Source of the DNA: Spirochaetia bacterium
GTDB lineage: Bacteria; Spirochaetota; UBA4802; UBA5550
Reading direction: 5' to 3'
Length of the DNA stretch: 64,000 nucleotides
Assembly (NCBI GenBank): GCA_009885955.1
Contig: VFJS01000008.1
Location: forward strand, 1 to 64,000
The stretch's first letter is position 1. Each line of letters begins with the position of its first letter. Shown here one piece after another: positions 34,651 through 43,408 of the stretch. The notes beneath the pieces are model-generated. The model was not told where the DNA came from. It made no database searches and was given only the letters and a program-made list of their open reading frames with translations. The position numbers were made by a program, and so were the translations under genes.

Positions 34651-37137
34651 ATGGGCAGACAGAAAAAAAATCCGGAAAAAGCCGGTGATTTAAACCGGAT
34701 TGGAAATGAGCACTATGAACGCGGCGAGTATAGTGAGGCAAAGGAGTATTATGAAAAGGCGGTAAAGGCAGATAAAAATTTTGCCGACGGGTACTACAAC
34801 ATCGGCCTTGTGTACAAGGCTGAAAACAGGCATGATGATGCGGCGAAATTCTTTGAGAAGGCCATCGATGCCAATCCCGATTATTCCGAAGCAATGAACC
34901 AGCTGGGGATCTACCACTATGACAACAAGCGGTACGATGAATCAGAGAAGTATTACCTTATGGCCCTGGAAAGGGATGATAAACTATACTATGTCTATTA
35001 CAACCTGGCGCTCATTGAAGGGGAGAGAAAGAACCGTGAAAAGCGCCTTGAATATATTGAGAAAAGCCTCAAGATAAAGCCCGACTATTCTCTGGCACTG
35101 AATGAAATGGGCAACCTCTACTACGATGAAAGCGATTATGATAATGCCCATACCTATTATGAAAAGGCCTATAAATCCGATCACAATAACAAATACGCCG
35201 CCTACAACCTGGGCCTCATCGCTGAAATAAACAGCGATTATGCGCTCGCAAAGGATTTCTATGATAAGTCCATTGAGATCGATCCGGCATATGATCTCCC
35301 TGCAAAGAAGCTCAAGGAGATTTCCGACAAGGTGGAGAACGACGGCAAACCCTTCAACAGGCAGGACTCGCAGAAAGGCGACACCGAGAAGGGGGACTCC
35401 TTCATAAAAAAAATCGGAAGAAATCTCAACGAACTTGCCCGTGAGGGAAAATTGAACGAGGTGCTGGGCAGGGGCAGGGAGATCGAAGCCATATTCGAAA
35501 TTTTATTCAAGAGGTTCAAGAACAATCCCCTTCTCATAGGCAACCCCGGGGTGGGAAAGACTGCAATTGTTGAAGGGATAGCAAATATGATCGTAAGCGG
35601 CAATGTCCCTGAACAGTTCAGGAACAAAGAGATAATCGAGCTCAACACCGGGTTCCTGATAGCAGGAACCAAGTACCGCGGTGACTTTGAAATCAAGATC
35701 AAGAAGATCCTGGACGATGCCAGGGGGAACCACAACATCATTCTTTTCATAGATGAGATCCATACGATTATCGGCGCCGGAAGGGTCGAGGACAGCAGCC
35801 TGGACATCGCACAGATTCTGAAGCCCGCGCTTCAGAACGGCGAGATAACCTGCATCGGGGCAACAACCACCAATGAGTACCGGAGATATATCGAGAAAGA
35901 TGCGGCGCTGGAAAGGCGTTTTTATCCGGTCATGATCGAGGAGCTTTCGCCAGGTGCAACCAGGGAGATACTCTACAGCTCCATCGATAAGGCAAACAGC
36001 TACTATAATATTGAGTACAGCAGGGAGAATGTGGATGAGATTGTTGATCTCTCGTCCAGGTATCTGAAAAAGAGGTACTTCCCTGACAAGGCCATAGACA
36101 TATTTGAGAAGCTCGCATCAAGGAACTCCCTGAAGAAAATCAGAGTGGTGAAATCCTCAGACATCAAGACTATCATTGGCGAGATGGCCGGCATCTCTTT
36201 TATTGAGAATGATGATGATGAAATCCGGCGCCTTGCTGACCTGGAGCCCAATCTTAAGAAGGACATCTTCGGACAGGACGAGGCGATACGGAGCATCTGC
36301 AACATCATCCGCATTGCCAAGAGGAGGTTCGACCTGAAGCCGGAACAGCCGGACGGCGTTTTCCTTCTCACCGGACCCACGGGCACAGGCAAGACCTACA
36401 TGGCCAAGTGCCTCTGCCGCCATCTTTTCGGAAGCGACAATAAATTAATGCAGCTCGATATGACTGAGTTCAGCGAGCCCCATAGCGTTTCAAAGATCAT
36501 CGGCGCGCCCCCGGGATACGTGGGATTCGAAACATCGCCGCCCCTCACCGATTTTATTGAGGACAACCCCACATCCATCCTCCTCCTTGATGAGATTGAA
36601 AAGGCCGATATCAATGTGATACGCCTTTTCCTCCAGATTTTTGAAGAGGGGAAGATACTCAACTCCAAGGGGAAGAAGGTCTACTTCTCAGATGTTACGG
36701 TAATCATGACATCCAATGCCCTGTACCGTGAAAAGGGTTCCATGGGGTTCCTGGGAAATGAGAGCCCCTCGGGTAAGACCGATGGGATTGTCAATGCGCT
36801 GACCCAGTATTTCCCGAAGGAGTTTCTGAACAGGGTGGATGAAATTATCGTTTTTAATTCCCTGTCAAAGGATGATGTGAGAAACATCCTGGTGAACAGC
36901 GTACTCAAAGCGGCCAGGGAGAGGTTTGCCGTGGAGCATATTGATCTGGAATTTGACCTGAGCCTGGAAGACTGGATCATTGAAGAGGGATACAGCCCTG
37001 AACTGGGCGCCAGGAACATTCACAGGGTTTTTGAGAGCAGGGTCCTTGCGCCGCTGGTACAGTACATCTTTGATAAAAATCCGGGGAAGGGGAGGATTAT
37101 GCTCTCCTTTGAAAACGGGGAACTGAAGATAGGGTAA
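34651..37137 (+). CDS. TPR-fused ClpB/ClpC-like AAA+ ATPase
   Basis: 828 residues. Residues about 1-230 are six to seven tandem TPRs in place of the normal Clp N-domain. A linker (about 230-255) precedes AAA-1 (Walker A GNPGVGKTA near 297, Walker B ILFIDEIH, Arg finger region ALERRF) and AAA-2 (Walker A GPTGTGKTYM near 576, Walker B LLLDEIEKA, then D2-small domain). No long ClpB middle coiled coil is visible between the modules. A G-S-M-G-F-L-G loop after the second Walker B resembles the [LIV]GF ClpP-docking tripeptide of ClpC. It is thus an unfoldase whose adaptor function may be built in through the TPRs. It has its own promoter, and the C-terminus is intact. Confidence 0.92.
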   Translation: MGRQKKNPEKAGDLNRIGNEHYERGEYSEAKEYYEKAVKADKNFADGYYNIGLVYKAENRHDDAAKFFEKAIDANPDYSEAMNQLGIYHYDNKRYDESEKYYLMALERDDKLYYVYYNLALIEGERKNREKRLEYIEKSLKIKPDYSLALNEMGNLYYDESDYDNAHTYYEKAYKSDHNNKYAAYNLGLIAEINSDYALAKDFYDKSIEIDPAYDLPAKKLKEISDKVENDGKPFNRQDSQKGDTEKGDSFIKKIGRNLNELAREGKLNEVLGRGREIEAIFEILFKRFKNNPLLIGNPGVGKTAIVEGIANMIVSGNVPEQFRNKEIIELNTGFLIAGTKYRGDFEIKIKKILDDARGNHNIILFIDEIHTIIGAGRVEDSSLDIAQILKPALQNGEITCIGATTTNEYRRYIEKDAALERRFYPVMIEELSPGATREILYSSIDKANSYYNIEYSRENVDEIVDLSSRYLKKRYFPDKAIDIFEKLASRNSLKKIRVVKSSDIKTIIGEMAGISFIENDDDEIRRLADLEPNLKKDIFGQDEAIRSICNIIRIAKRRFDLKPEQPDGVFLLTGPTGTGKTYMAKCLCRHLFGSDNKLMQLDMTEFSEPHSVSKIIGAPPGYVGFETSPPLTDFIEDNPTSILLLDEIEKADINVIRLFLQIFEEGKILNSKGKKVYFSDVTVIMTSNALYREKGSMGFLGNESPSGKTDGIVNALTQYFPKEFLNRVDEIIVFNSLSKDDVRNILVNSVLKAARERFAVEHIDLEFDLSLEDWIIEEGYSPELGARNIHRVFESRVLAPLVQYIFDKNPGKGRIMLSFENGELKIG

Positions 37138-37227
37138 GGGCCTATGGACGCTCCTAGGAATTTTTTTTTGCATTTGTGATAATAATATATAAGATAAATT
37201 TTATAATGCCGCACGGGAGATTAATCT

Positions 37228-37791
37228 ATGAGATATTTTTTAACTTTAATTGGACTTTTAGGATTTTCTTTTATTCTATTTTCTAAGGAGTTTCCTAAAT
37301 CAACAAAATCGTCAGCTTTGGACGGCAGTAAATTCAGCACTCACTTGCACCAGAAATTTCAGGTAAAAAGTTGTACGAATTGCCATGATTTCTTTGAAAA
37401 GGAGCTAAAGGGATTGTTGTTTAACTCTCATAAAAATCGAACGGCCGATACATGTGTCGATTGCCATGATCGTGATGTAACAGGTTTTAAAGATGCAGAT
37501 GACTGGTTCGCACAACCGGGTCTTTACATTTCGGGAATGAGCGCAAAAATGGCCTGTGAGACTATTAAGACGGTTCTCCATGCCAGATTTAAAAATAATA
37601 CACTGGTGGCAAGGCAAATGGAGAAGCACCTGTTCGAGGATCCCCGCGTGCTCTGGGGCATTGAAGGCGCTACTCCAAATAGCGGCAAATTGCCAGAGGA
37701 CAAAAAAGAAATTGATTTAGTAAAAGGCGGAATGACAGAATGGAAATCGCAAGTCACTGCGTGGATAAAAGGCGGAATGAAGTGCGAATAG
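37228..37791 (+). CDS. Periplasmic diheme c-type cytochrome
   Basis: 187 residues with a signal peptide (MRYFLTLIGLLGFSFILFS). Two CxxCH heme c motifs are present: CTNCH (about residue 51) and CVDCH (about 76), and a nearby His (HLHQKF) may be a distal ligand. The C-terminal half has no further CxxCH. The heme-binding half resembles cytochrome c3/c7-like or DUF-type small cytochromes. It may shuttle electrons in anaerobic respiration, with the partner unknown. It is monocistronic, ends before a strong hairpin and sits apart from the formate dehydrogenase. Confidence 0.82.
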   Translation: MRYFLTLIGLLGFSFILFSKEFPKSTKSSALDGSKFSTHLHQKFQVKSCTNCHDFFEKELKGLLFNSHKNRTADTCVDCHDRDVTGFKDADDWFAQPGLYISGMSAKMACETIKTVLHARFKNNTLVARQMEKHLFEDPRVLWGIEGATPNSGKLPEDKKEIDLVKGGMTEWKSQVTAWIKGGMKCE

Positions 37792-37860
37792 GAAATTTTA
37801 TGGCAGGGTACATAATACTATATTTTTGCCAGGGATATGTAAATGCTTTAACTTGGTCCG

Positions 37861-37891
37861 CAGGAGCAATCGTCTCATGCGATTGCTCCTG
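37861..37891. terminator. Bidirectional hairpin between convergent genes
   Basis: CAGGAGCAATCG (37861-37872) and CGATTGCTCCTG (37880-37891) form a perfect 12-bp stem with loop TCTCATG, placed between the convergent cytochrome and DUF1566 genes. There is no long U-run on either side, so termination is likely but not certain. Confidence 0.6.
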
Positions 37892-37922
37892 AATTTATGG
37901 TTTCATTATGTACATCAGAGTA

Positions 37923-38486
37923 CTAGAAAGTCCGGACCGGACGGACATAATAATCTTCCACCTCTTTGTTATTATTGCTCTGTTTCCCTTCCCTGAAATG
38001 CTGGGCCCATGCGCCCTGAGCGCTTCCTTCTGAAGAGCTCCAATAACGACGCTCTGTAAAGCCCCCCACGACAGCTTTCTGCTTGAACATTTCATTGAGC
38101 TCATCTTTTGACGGGAGGTACCAGTCATTCAAGCTGCCCCCATTGTAGTCACTGCACAATTTTGCAGCGCTTGCCGTATGCCCCGGCTGGGTTATGATGG
38201 CTTTACTGTTTGCCGATCCCGAACCTATGGCAGTGAGGGTTCCCGGAACTGATTTAAGAAACATGTTGCTCCATTGAGTCTTCGGGTCTTCAGGAGTTCC
38301 CTTCCACTTTGGAGGTGCCGCCTCCAGCCCATGGGCTCCGCCATCTGTTATATAGAATACAATGCCGCCACCTGGCCCCTTGTCACCGATTTTGTATACC
38401 TTATCACCGCCGTAGATCTGGAATGATGATAAAACCATTGCCAGTGTGAGTAGAAGAAAAGACATGCGTGTAAATTGTTTATTCAT
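37923..38486 (-). CDS. Exported DUF1566-type protein
   Basis: 187 residues from the ATG at 38484-38486, supported by GGAGG with proper spacing on the minus strand and by the resulting signal peptide (MNKQFTRMSFLLL to about residue 30). The longer frame to 38576 has no ribosome site and masks the signal. The C-terminal domain shows the DUF1566/fibrobacter-type features K-G-P-G-G-G-I-V-F-Y, N-D-W-Y-L-P-S-K-D-E-L and Y-W-S-S-S-E, and a closing Y-V-R-P-V-R. The role is unknown, and the family is common in exported proteins of gliding and spirochaetal bacteria. Confidence 0.85.
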   Translation of the reverse strand: MNKQFTRMSFLLLTLAMVLSSFQIYGGDKVYKIGDKGPGGGIVFYITDGGAHGLEAAPPKWKGTPEDPKTQWSNMFLKSVPGTLTAIGSGSANSKAIITQPGHTASAAKLCSDYNGGSLNDWYLPSKDELNEMFKQKAVVGGFTERRYWSSSEGSAQGAWAQHFREGKQSNNNKEVEDYYVRPVRTF

Positions 38487-38819
38487 AAAATCCTCCATTT
38501 GAATGTTCTGCGAAAATATATCAGCTTCATGAAATGTCAAGCTACTATTAGGTTTTCTGATGAGAGTCTTATTCAAAATCCATAGAACAAATTAAATTTA
38601 AGTTGATAACCAGCACAATCCTCTTCAGTGGTGACTGTCAAAAAAAATAAAAATATTTTATCAAACCCGCAGCAAAATCGTATTAATATCACCCCCCTCT
38701 TTTTTGAAATTTTTTTTTACCTATTACAAGTATATTCCAGTGTTAAAGTTTCATATAAAAGAAATGTATATAAGATTTCAAAAACCCGTGGGGATATTTT
38801 TTATTTAAAGGAGTTATAG

Positions 38820-40124
38820 ATGTTTAATAAATGTATTTTTTTTGTCATGGCGCTCCTCCTTCCATTTTTTTCATGTTATGAAGAAGGGAAAAGGGGCAAT
38901 AGTGCCGGTATCGTGAGCGGGGCCGCGGGGAATGAAGAAATCTCCCTGGACCGGGCCAGCGTAGCTGTGCTGAAGAAAGATGTACCTCTGCCGCAGGCTA
39001 AAAAGAAATGGACCGTCCTTGTCTACATGGACGGCGACAACAACCTCTCTCCATTCAGTTCGCTGGACATTGAGGAGATGATAAAAACCGGTTCCGGGGA
39101 CAATATGAACATCGTGGTCCTCTGGGACAATGATCCCTCGCAGGACAGCGGAGCCTCTTCAAGGCACGGTTATTATTACATAGAAAAGGGCGGTGTTGTG
39201 CTCCTGAAAGATACGGGCGAGGTGAACATGGGATCGGCTGCAACAGCGAAAAAATTTATTGACTATGCGATAAAAAATTTCAGCGCGGAACATTACATGT
39301 GGGTCTACTGGAACCATGGCGGCGCCGTTGACAGGCGTTCCCGCGGCATAAGCTGGGACGATACGAATGGCGGGGATCATCTCACTGAAACCGAGCAGAA
39401 AGGGATTGCAGACTATTTCGTAAAAAAGGCAGGGAAGAAAATTGATATCCTGGGCTTCGACGCTTGTCTCATGGCCACGGCAGAGATAGCATACCAGTAT
39501 AAAAATACTGCGGACTACCTGGTTGCCTCTGAAGAGACCATCCCGGGAAAGGGTTGGGACTACAACTTTCTCTCGAAAATAAAAACTACACCATCAATTT
39601 CACCCGTTAACCTTGCCAAGCAGGTACTGGCATATTATAAAAAATTTTACACCCCTACAGGAGATGGCGGCAGTGCGACACTTTCAGTGATGGACCTTGC
39701 TCATGCCGGAGATCTTGCCAGGGCAATTGATGACTTTTCTCTCGCAGCAATGAAAAGTGGAGTTTCAGGGGCGGAATTCAAAAAAATTTCCCAGGGACTG
39801 CCCATGTTTGGAGCATATTCCTCCGGAACTAAAAAATATTATTTCACCAGGGACCTCTATGAATATTTTGAAAAGGCGTCAGTCCTGTCATCCCTTCCTA
39901 AAAGCGTGAAAGATAAGGCTAAAAGAGCCATGTCCGTCATTAAAAGCAGCGGACTGGTTGCCGGTGAGTGGCATGGGAGCGACTGGAGCGGCAGGGCGCA
40001 GGGTGTGGCCATGACCTTTAAGTATGCGACAAAGGTTTACCGGGAACTTGAACTGTGCAAAGACACCTCCTGGGATGAATTTCTTAACTGGGCAGGTTTT
40101 CCCGACAGTGATGCGGCGTATTGA
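38820..40124 (+). CDS. Clostripain-family (C11) cysteine peptidase lipoprotein
   Basis: 434 residues with a lipoprotein signal (lipobox FFSC near residue 19). Family C11 hallmarks are T-V-L-V-Y-M-D-G-D-N-N-L, the catalytic His166 in WNHGG and catalytic Cys216 in FDACLM, followed by A-S-E-E-T-I-P-G-x-G-W. These are the motifs of clostripain and related Arg-specific peptidases, so the protease looks active and anchored to a membrane. AAAGGAG precedes the ATG. The 243-base upstream region holds a small open frame (38628-38819) that has no support. A tRNA gene lies further downstream on the opposite strand. Confidence 0.9.
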   Translation: MFNKCIFFVMALLLPFFSCYEEGKRGNSAGIVSGAAGNEEISLDRASVAVLKKDVPLPQAKKKWTVLVYMDGDNNLSPFSSLDIEEMIKTGSGDNMNIVVLWDNDPSQDSGASSRHGYYYIEKGGVVLLKDTGEVNMGSAATAKKFIDYAIKNFSAEHYMWVYWNHGGAVDRRSRGISWDDTNGGDHLTETEQKGIADYFVKKAGKKIDILGFDACLMATAEIAYQYKNTADYLVASEETIPGKGWDYNFLSKIKTTPSISPVNLAKQVLAYYKKFYTPTGDGGSATLSVMDLAHAGDLARAIDDFSLAAMKSGVSGAEFKKISQGLPMFGAYSSGTKKYYFTRDLYEYFEKASVLSSLPKSVKDKAKRAMSVIKSSGLVAGEWHGSDWSGRAQGVAMTFKYATKVYRELELCKDTSWDEFLNWAGFPDSDAAY

Positions 40125-40188
40125 TGACCTGATCAATGGAAGCACCAGGGCAACGTGATACCCTGCATTAAATAATAAAATTTTGCCA

Positions 40189-40282
40189 CAGAGGCTCAGA
40201 GACACAGAGAAAGGAGAGTTAATAATTCAGTATTTTAATTAATTCTGTCAAACTCTGTGCCTCAGTGTCTCTGTGGCTGACT
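40189..40282. repeat. Imperfect inverted repeat (CACAGAG type)
   Basis: GCCACAGAGGCTCAGAGACA on the left and the complementary CTCTGTGCCTCAGTGTCTCT on the right (arms about 25 bases) flank an AT-rich loop of about 45 bases, between the C11 peptidase and tRNA-Ala. Shorter related sequence occurs near 60253. It is probably a dispersed element or a terminator-like structure. Confidence 0.55.
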
Positions 40283-40319
40283 CTCAGGCATCTACAAATT
40301 AATGGTATTAAAAATCTTC

Positions 40320-40392
40320 TGGAGCTGAAGGGAATCGAACCCTCGGCCTCTTCGTTGCGAACGAAGCGCTCTCCCAACTGAGCTACAGCCCC
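40320..40392 (-). tRNA. tRNA-Ala (anticodon CGC)
   Basis: The minus strand folds as a full cloverleaf: acceptor GGGGCTG/CAGCTCC containing the G3:U70 pair that is the alanine identity element, D-arm GCTCAGTTGGGAGAGC, anticodon stem CTTCG/CGAAG around loop TTCGCAA (anticodon CGC), and a T-arm with GGGTTCGATTCCC. The discriminator base is A. CCA is not encoded. The anticodon reads GCG codons. Confidence 0.95.
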
Positions 40393-40501
40393 GGTACAGT
40401 TTTACATTCCAGCCATGCAGGATGAACATGTAATTCTGAATGGCTTTATATCAAGCACTTTTTGTCTTCGATATATGCCTATTTTCTGGCTGAGTAGTTA
40501 C

Positions 40502-41398
40502 CTATTTTTTATATATATCAAAGGCCGCCATGAGCTGCTGCATGATCTCGGTGTTCTTGTTGATGCTGCTGTCGACAAAGAGCACCTTGGTATTGTCTGT
40601 CATACCAATGCTTTTCAGCGTATCCAGGTACTGGGTGAGGGTAAGGAGCGAGAGAATCTCCTGGGATGTTCCGCCCGTGGCCTTCTGTATTATTTCAACC
40701 GATTTCTGGAGCCCCAGTGCAATGGCCTCCCTTTCCAGGGCAATGCCCTCTCCCTGGAGGCGTTTCCGTTCCCGTTCCGCTTCGGCTTCCTTGATGGCCT
40801 GAATTTTCACCGCCTCACCCTTATTCTCCGCTGCCTTCATGAGCTGCTGTGAAGCCACAACCTCTGACATTGCATCGGTTATGGTTGTCGGGAATGTCAC
40901 ATTCGTTATCTGAAAGCTGGCTATGACCATGCCCCACTCCTCAAACTGTTTTTCCAGGTCATTGCGGATATGAAGTGCAAGCTCCTCCTTCTTTTCTATG
41001 ATTCCCTCGTGGGTCTCCCGCGCGATATAGGTCCTCAGGGAGTTTTCAATAATGGCCCCCAGTGACTGTACCCTGTCCTCAAGAACATAGGTGTAGCGCT
41101 TTATCCCCTCCTGGGTATCATTAACTTTGTATATCAGGTTTGTAAAAATATCTACGATGACCTTGTCCTTGGAGGGATATTTTCCTTCATTTGAAAAATT
41201 CTGCTGGCGCAGGGAAACCGTATCGCGCACCGATTCCACTAACGGGATTTTAAAATTAAAACCGGCGTGCATGTTTCTCCTGTATCTGCCGAAAAATTCA
41301 ATGACAAGAACCGTATTCTGCTGAACTATGCGGATGTTGGGGATTATAAGTAAAATGATAAATACAAGAGAAACAGAGGCAATTATTATTAATTCCAT
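40502..41398 (-). CDS. SPFH/band-7 (stomatin-like) membrane protein
   Basis: 298 residues. One N-terminal membrane helix (about 3-22) is followed by the SPFH/band-7 domain (about 24-200) typical of stomatin and paraslipin (V-L-V-I-E-F-F-G-R-Y-R, V-D-I-F-T-N-L-I-Y-K-V), then a Glu/Arg/Lys-rich coiled coil (about 200-245) and a hydrophobic C-terminal segment. These proteins form oligomeric membrane microdomains and often pair with a NfeD protease; no NfeD is adjacent here. The gene is next to tRNA-Ala on the same strand. No regulatory element was found. Confidence 0.9.
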   Translation of the reverse strand: MELIIIASVSLVFIILLIIPNIRIVQQNTVLVIEFFGRYRRNMHAGFNFKIPLVESVRDTVSLRQQNFSNEGKYPSKDKVIVDIFTNLIYKVNDTQEGIKRYTYVLEDRVQSLGAIIENSLRTYIARETHEGIIEKKEELALHIRNDLEKQFEEWGMVIASFQITNVTFPTTITDAMSEVVASQQLMKAAENKGEAVKIQAIKEAEAERERKRLQGEGIALEREAIALGLQKSVEIIQKATGGTSQEILSLLTLTQYLDTLKSIGMTDNTKVLFVDSSINKNTEIMQQLMAAFDIYKK

Positions 41399-41472
41399 AA
41401 ACCTGCTCCGATGATAAATTTTAACTGGTGCTGATATTTTATGAAATCCCGGGTCATGTCAAGCTCATTTTG

Positions 41473-41901
41473 TCAAATATGGAGACTGCCCAGAATGGCC
41501 TTTGAAAGAGTATCGTCGGGATAATGATATTCAGAATTTTCCCGGTTGGTGTCGGTTCTTTCAAAGATAAAAATATTGGCGTCAGAGGAGAGGAATACCT
41601 GGTGCCATACGGCTTTTTTCACATTATAGGCCCTGTTTTTTTTCAGTTGGAATACCAGAGGTTCCCCAGAGAGATCATTGCCGTGAAAAAGTACCATGCC
41701 CGCGCTCCCTTCTGTGAGGATGAATATTTCATCAGTCTCATGATGCCTTTCGATGCGGGAAATTTTTTTGCTGGAAACCCCTTCGAAATATCTGAGTACT
41801 GCCACCCTGAAATATTCAATTTCCATTATCTGCCTGAAACCTTCTCCGGACCATTCCCCTATAGCAAGAAGGTCTTCGTCTATTTTTATATCTTTTTCCA
41901 T
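41473..41901 (-). CDS. Cupin-fold protein
   Basis: 142 residues from the ATG at 41901. Earlier in-frame starts (ATG 41955, TTG 41979) extend the frame but lack ribosome sites and conserved sequence, so the start is tentative. The cupin motif is R-H-H-E-T-D-E-I-F-I-L-T-E-G, followed by a second H in A-V-W-H-Q-V, giving two or three metal ligands. It is probably a small metal-binding sugar- or acid-processing enzyme or sensor, substrate unknown. It is downstream of nothing on its strand and borders a long intergenic region. Confidence 0.7.
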   Translation of the reverse strand: MEKDIKIDEDLLAIGEWSGEGFRQIMEIEYFRVAVLRYFEGVSSKKISRIERHHETDEIFILTEGSAGMVLFHGNDLSGEPLVFQLKKNRAYNVKKAVWHQVFLSSDANIFIFERTDTNRENSEYHYPDDTLSKAILGSLHI

Positions 41902-42205
41902 TGGATACCCACACTGAATTCCGATTGTTTCGTCCCACAGGGCCGGGAATATCATAATAAAATAATATCGATAATTCAATCATTATTTACCGGCAGTATT
42001 AAAAACATATTAATTCTTCTCTCATCAATGTCATCATCTTATTTTAGATAGCGGCAGTAGCTCACGGATTTTTATCTGTATTGTCATATTACTATATATA
42101 AGGTATTTTTAAATAATCCATACATTTAATCTCATCATAAACAATTGTAACTCATTCCGGATTTTTGGGATTTATAGAAAATTAAATACTTATTTTTACC
42201 AATGG

Positions 42206-42434
42206 TGCCCTCACCCCCGGCCCCTCTCCCGAAATAGGGAGAGGGGTGGTAGTTATATTTAAAATTTTTTAAAAATGTGTACTTGCATGATTACTTGAAG
42301 TCACTTATAAAGGAAAGAAGCTGTTTTTTAGTTATGTATTCTTTGAAAAAGATGATTATTATAAAAGTATAGAATACATGCATAAAAGCCCTCGCCCTAC
42401 TGGGAGAGGGCGCGCAGAGCGCGGGTGAGGGCAT
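42206..42434. repeat. Composite double-hairpin repeat, copy B
   Basis: 229 bases with ends TGCCCTCACC (42206-42215) and GGTGAGGGCAT (42424-42434). It contains hairpin CCCCTCTCCC/GGGAGAGGGG with loop GAAATA and hairpin GCCCTCGCCC/GGGAGAGGGC, i.e. the arms of copy A in inverted order, separated by about 130 bases of AT-rich sequence. The rest of the spacer 41980-42574 holds no gene. Only the terminal arms and hairpins, not the middle, are conserved between copies. Confidence 0.7.
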
Positions 42435-42574
42435 TAGATTGATAAGATCAAAAGTATTTTATTTTCCAACATTCCGGACAGAGGCGCTATAAGATAAATT
42501 CCCATACTCCATATTAATTCTTGACAGAACATATATTTTTATAGCCGATTTTAGAATCATTAAAAGGAGGAACC

Positions 42575-43258
42575 ATGCCTAAACCGCCGCTCAGGATACA
42601 GACAACAACATTATGGGACTACCCTTCCCAGAATTACGGTAACGGGAAACAGGGTGATCAGGATTATACCGGGGCAACACCGTCATATATCATATGGAAC
42701 CTCCTCATGCGCTATACCGGCAAGGGGGACCTTGTTGTCGACCCGATGTGCGGAAGCGGTACAACAATAGATGTATGCAGGGACCTTGAACGGCGCGTCC
42801 TGGGGTATGATATAAAGCCCTGGAGGGATGATATTTTCCGTGCCGACGCCAGGAAACTTCCGCTTGAAGACAGGAAGGCCGATTTTGTATTTATCGATCC
42901 GCCATACGGCGACAATGTTGACTATTCCGATGAAAAAAAATGCATAGGGAAATTAAGCGCCGATGGCCCTGAATATTTCAAGGCCATGGACAGGGTGATA
43001 GATGAGATAAACCGGATTCTCAGGAACAGAAAATTTATGGCGCTTTATATATCGGATTGTTATAACAGGAAAAGCGGGCTGATTCCAATCGGATTTAACA
43101 TCTTCGGGAGCCTGTGCAGGCACTTCACCCCGGTTGATATCATATCCGTGGTCCGGCATAATAAAGACCTGAAAAAAGGCAATTATCACAAGGCTGCAGA
43201 GGAACAGAATTTTTTTATGCGTGGATTTAATTATCTGTTTATTATGATGAAAAAATAG
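42575..43258 (+). CDS. Solitary DNA or RNA methyltransferase, N4/N6 type
   Basis: 227 residues with a Rossmann AdoMet-dependent fold: motif I D56-P-M-C-G-S-G-T-T and catalytic motif IV D108-P-P-Y-G-D-N. The upstream aromatic-rich start (TTTLWDYPSQNYG) is typical of the N-4/N-6 DNA methylase superfamily. Target DNA or RNA is not predictable. No restriction endonuclease gene is present nearby, so this is an orphan enzyme. A strong ribosome site AAAAGGAGG precedes the ATG by five bases. It sits beside a composite repeat, possibly a sign of local rearrangement. Confidence 0.85.
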   Translation: MPKPPLRIQTTTLWDYPSQNYGNGKQGDQDYTGATPSYIIWNLLMRYTGKGDLVVDPMCGSGTTIDVCRDLERRVLGYDIKPWRDDIFRADARKLPLEDRKADFVFIDPPYGDNVDYSDEKKCIGKLSADGPEYFKAMDRVIDEINRILRNRKFMALYISDCYNRKSGLIPIGFNIFGSLCRHFTPVDIISVVRHNKDLKKGNYHKAAEEQNFFMRGFNYLFIMMKK

Positions 43259-43324
43259 TTTAAAAATCAAGTTTACCGGAATCCACGGAGTCATCTATTT
43301 TTAGCAGGATGATGCAATTATTAT

Positions 43325-43352
43325 TTGACATTTATTAAGGGATTATTATATT
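43325..43352 (+). promoter_or_regulatory. Promoter of the HD-GYP gene
   Basis: TTGACA (43325-43330) and TATATT (43347-43352) with a 16-base spacer. Predicted start near 43359, leader of about 50 bases to the ATG at 43409. Confidence 0.55.
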
Positions 43353-43408
43353 TATATATAAGAGTGATTTGTTTTGTATTTCCCAAAATTTTTCGATAAC
43401 AGGCATAA

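Noticed and set aside
38628-38819. Small ORF upstream of the C11 peptidase
   Set aside because: It has an unusual composition, no ribosome site and no similarity pattern, and ends at the peptidase ribosome site region.
40189-40282. Inverted repeat as a Rho-independent terminator of the C11 peptidase
   Set aside because: It has no U-run and lies beyond a separate spacer; better treated as a dispersed repeat.
33685-42434. Paired repeats as a CRISPR array
   Set aside because: Only two full copies 8.5 kb apart with no regular spacers and no cas genes.
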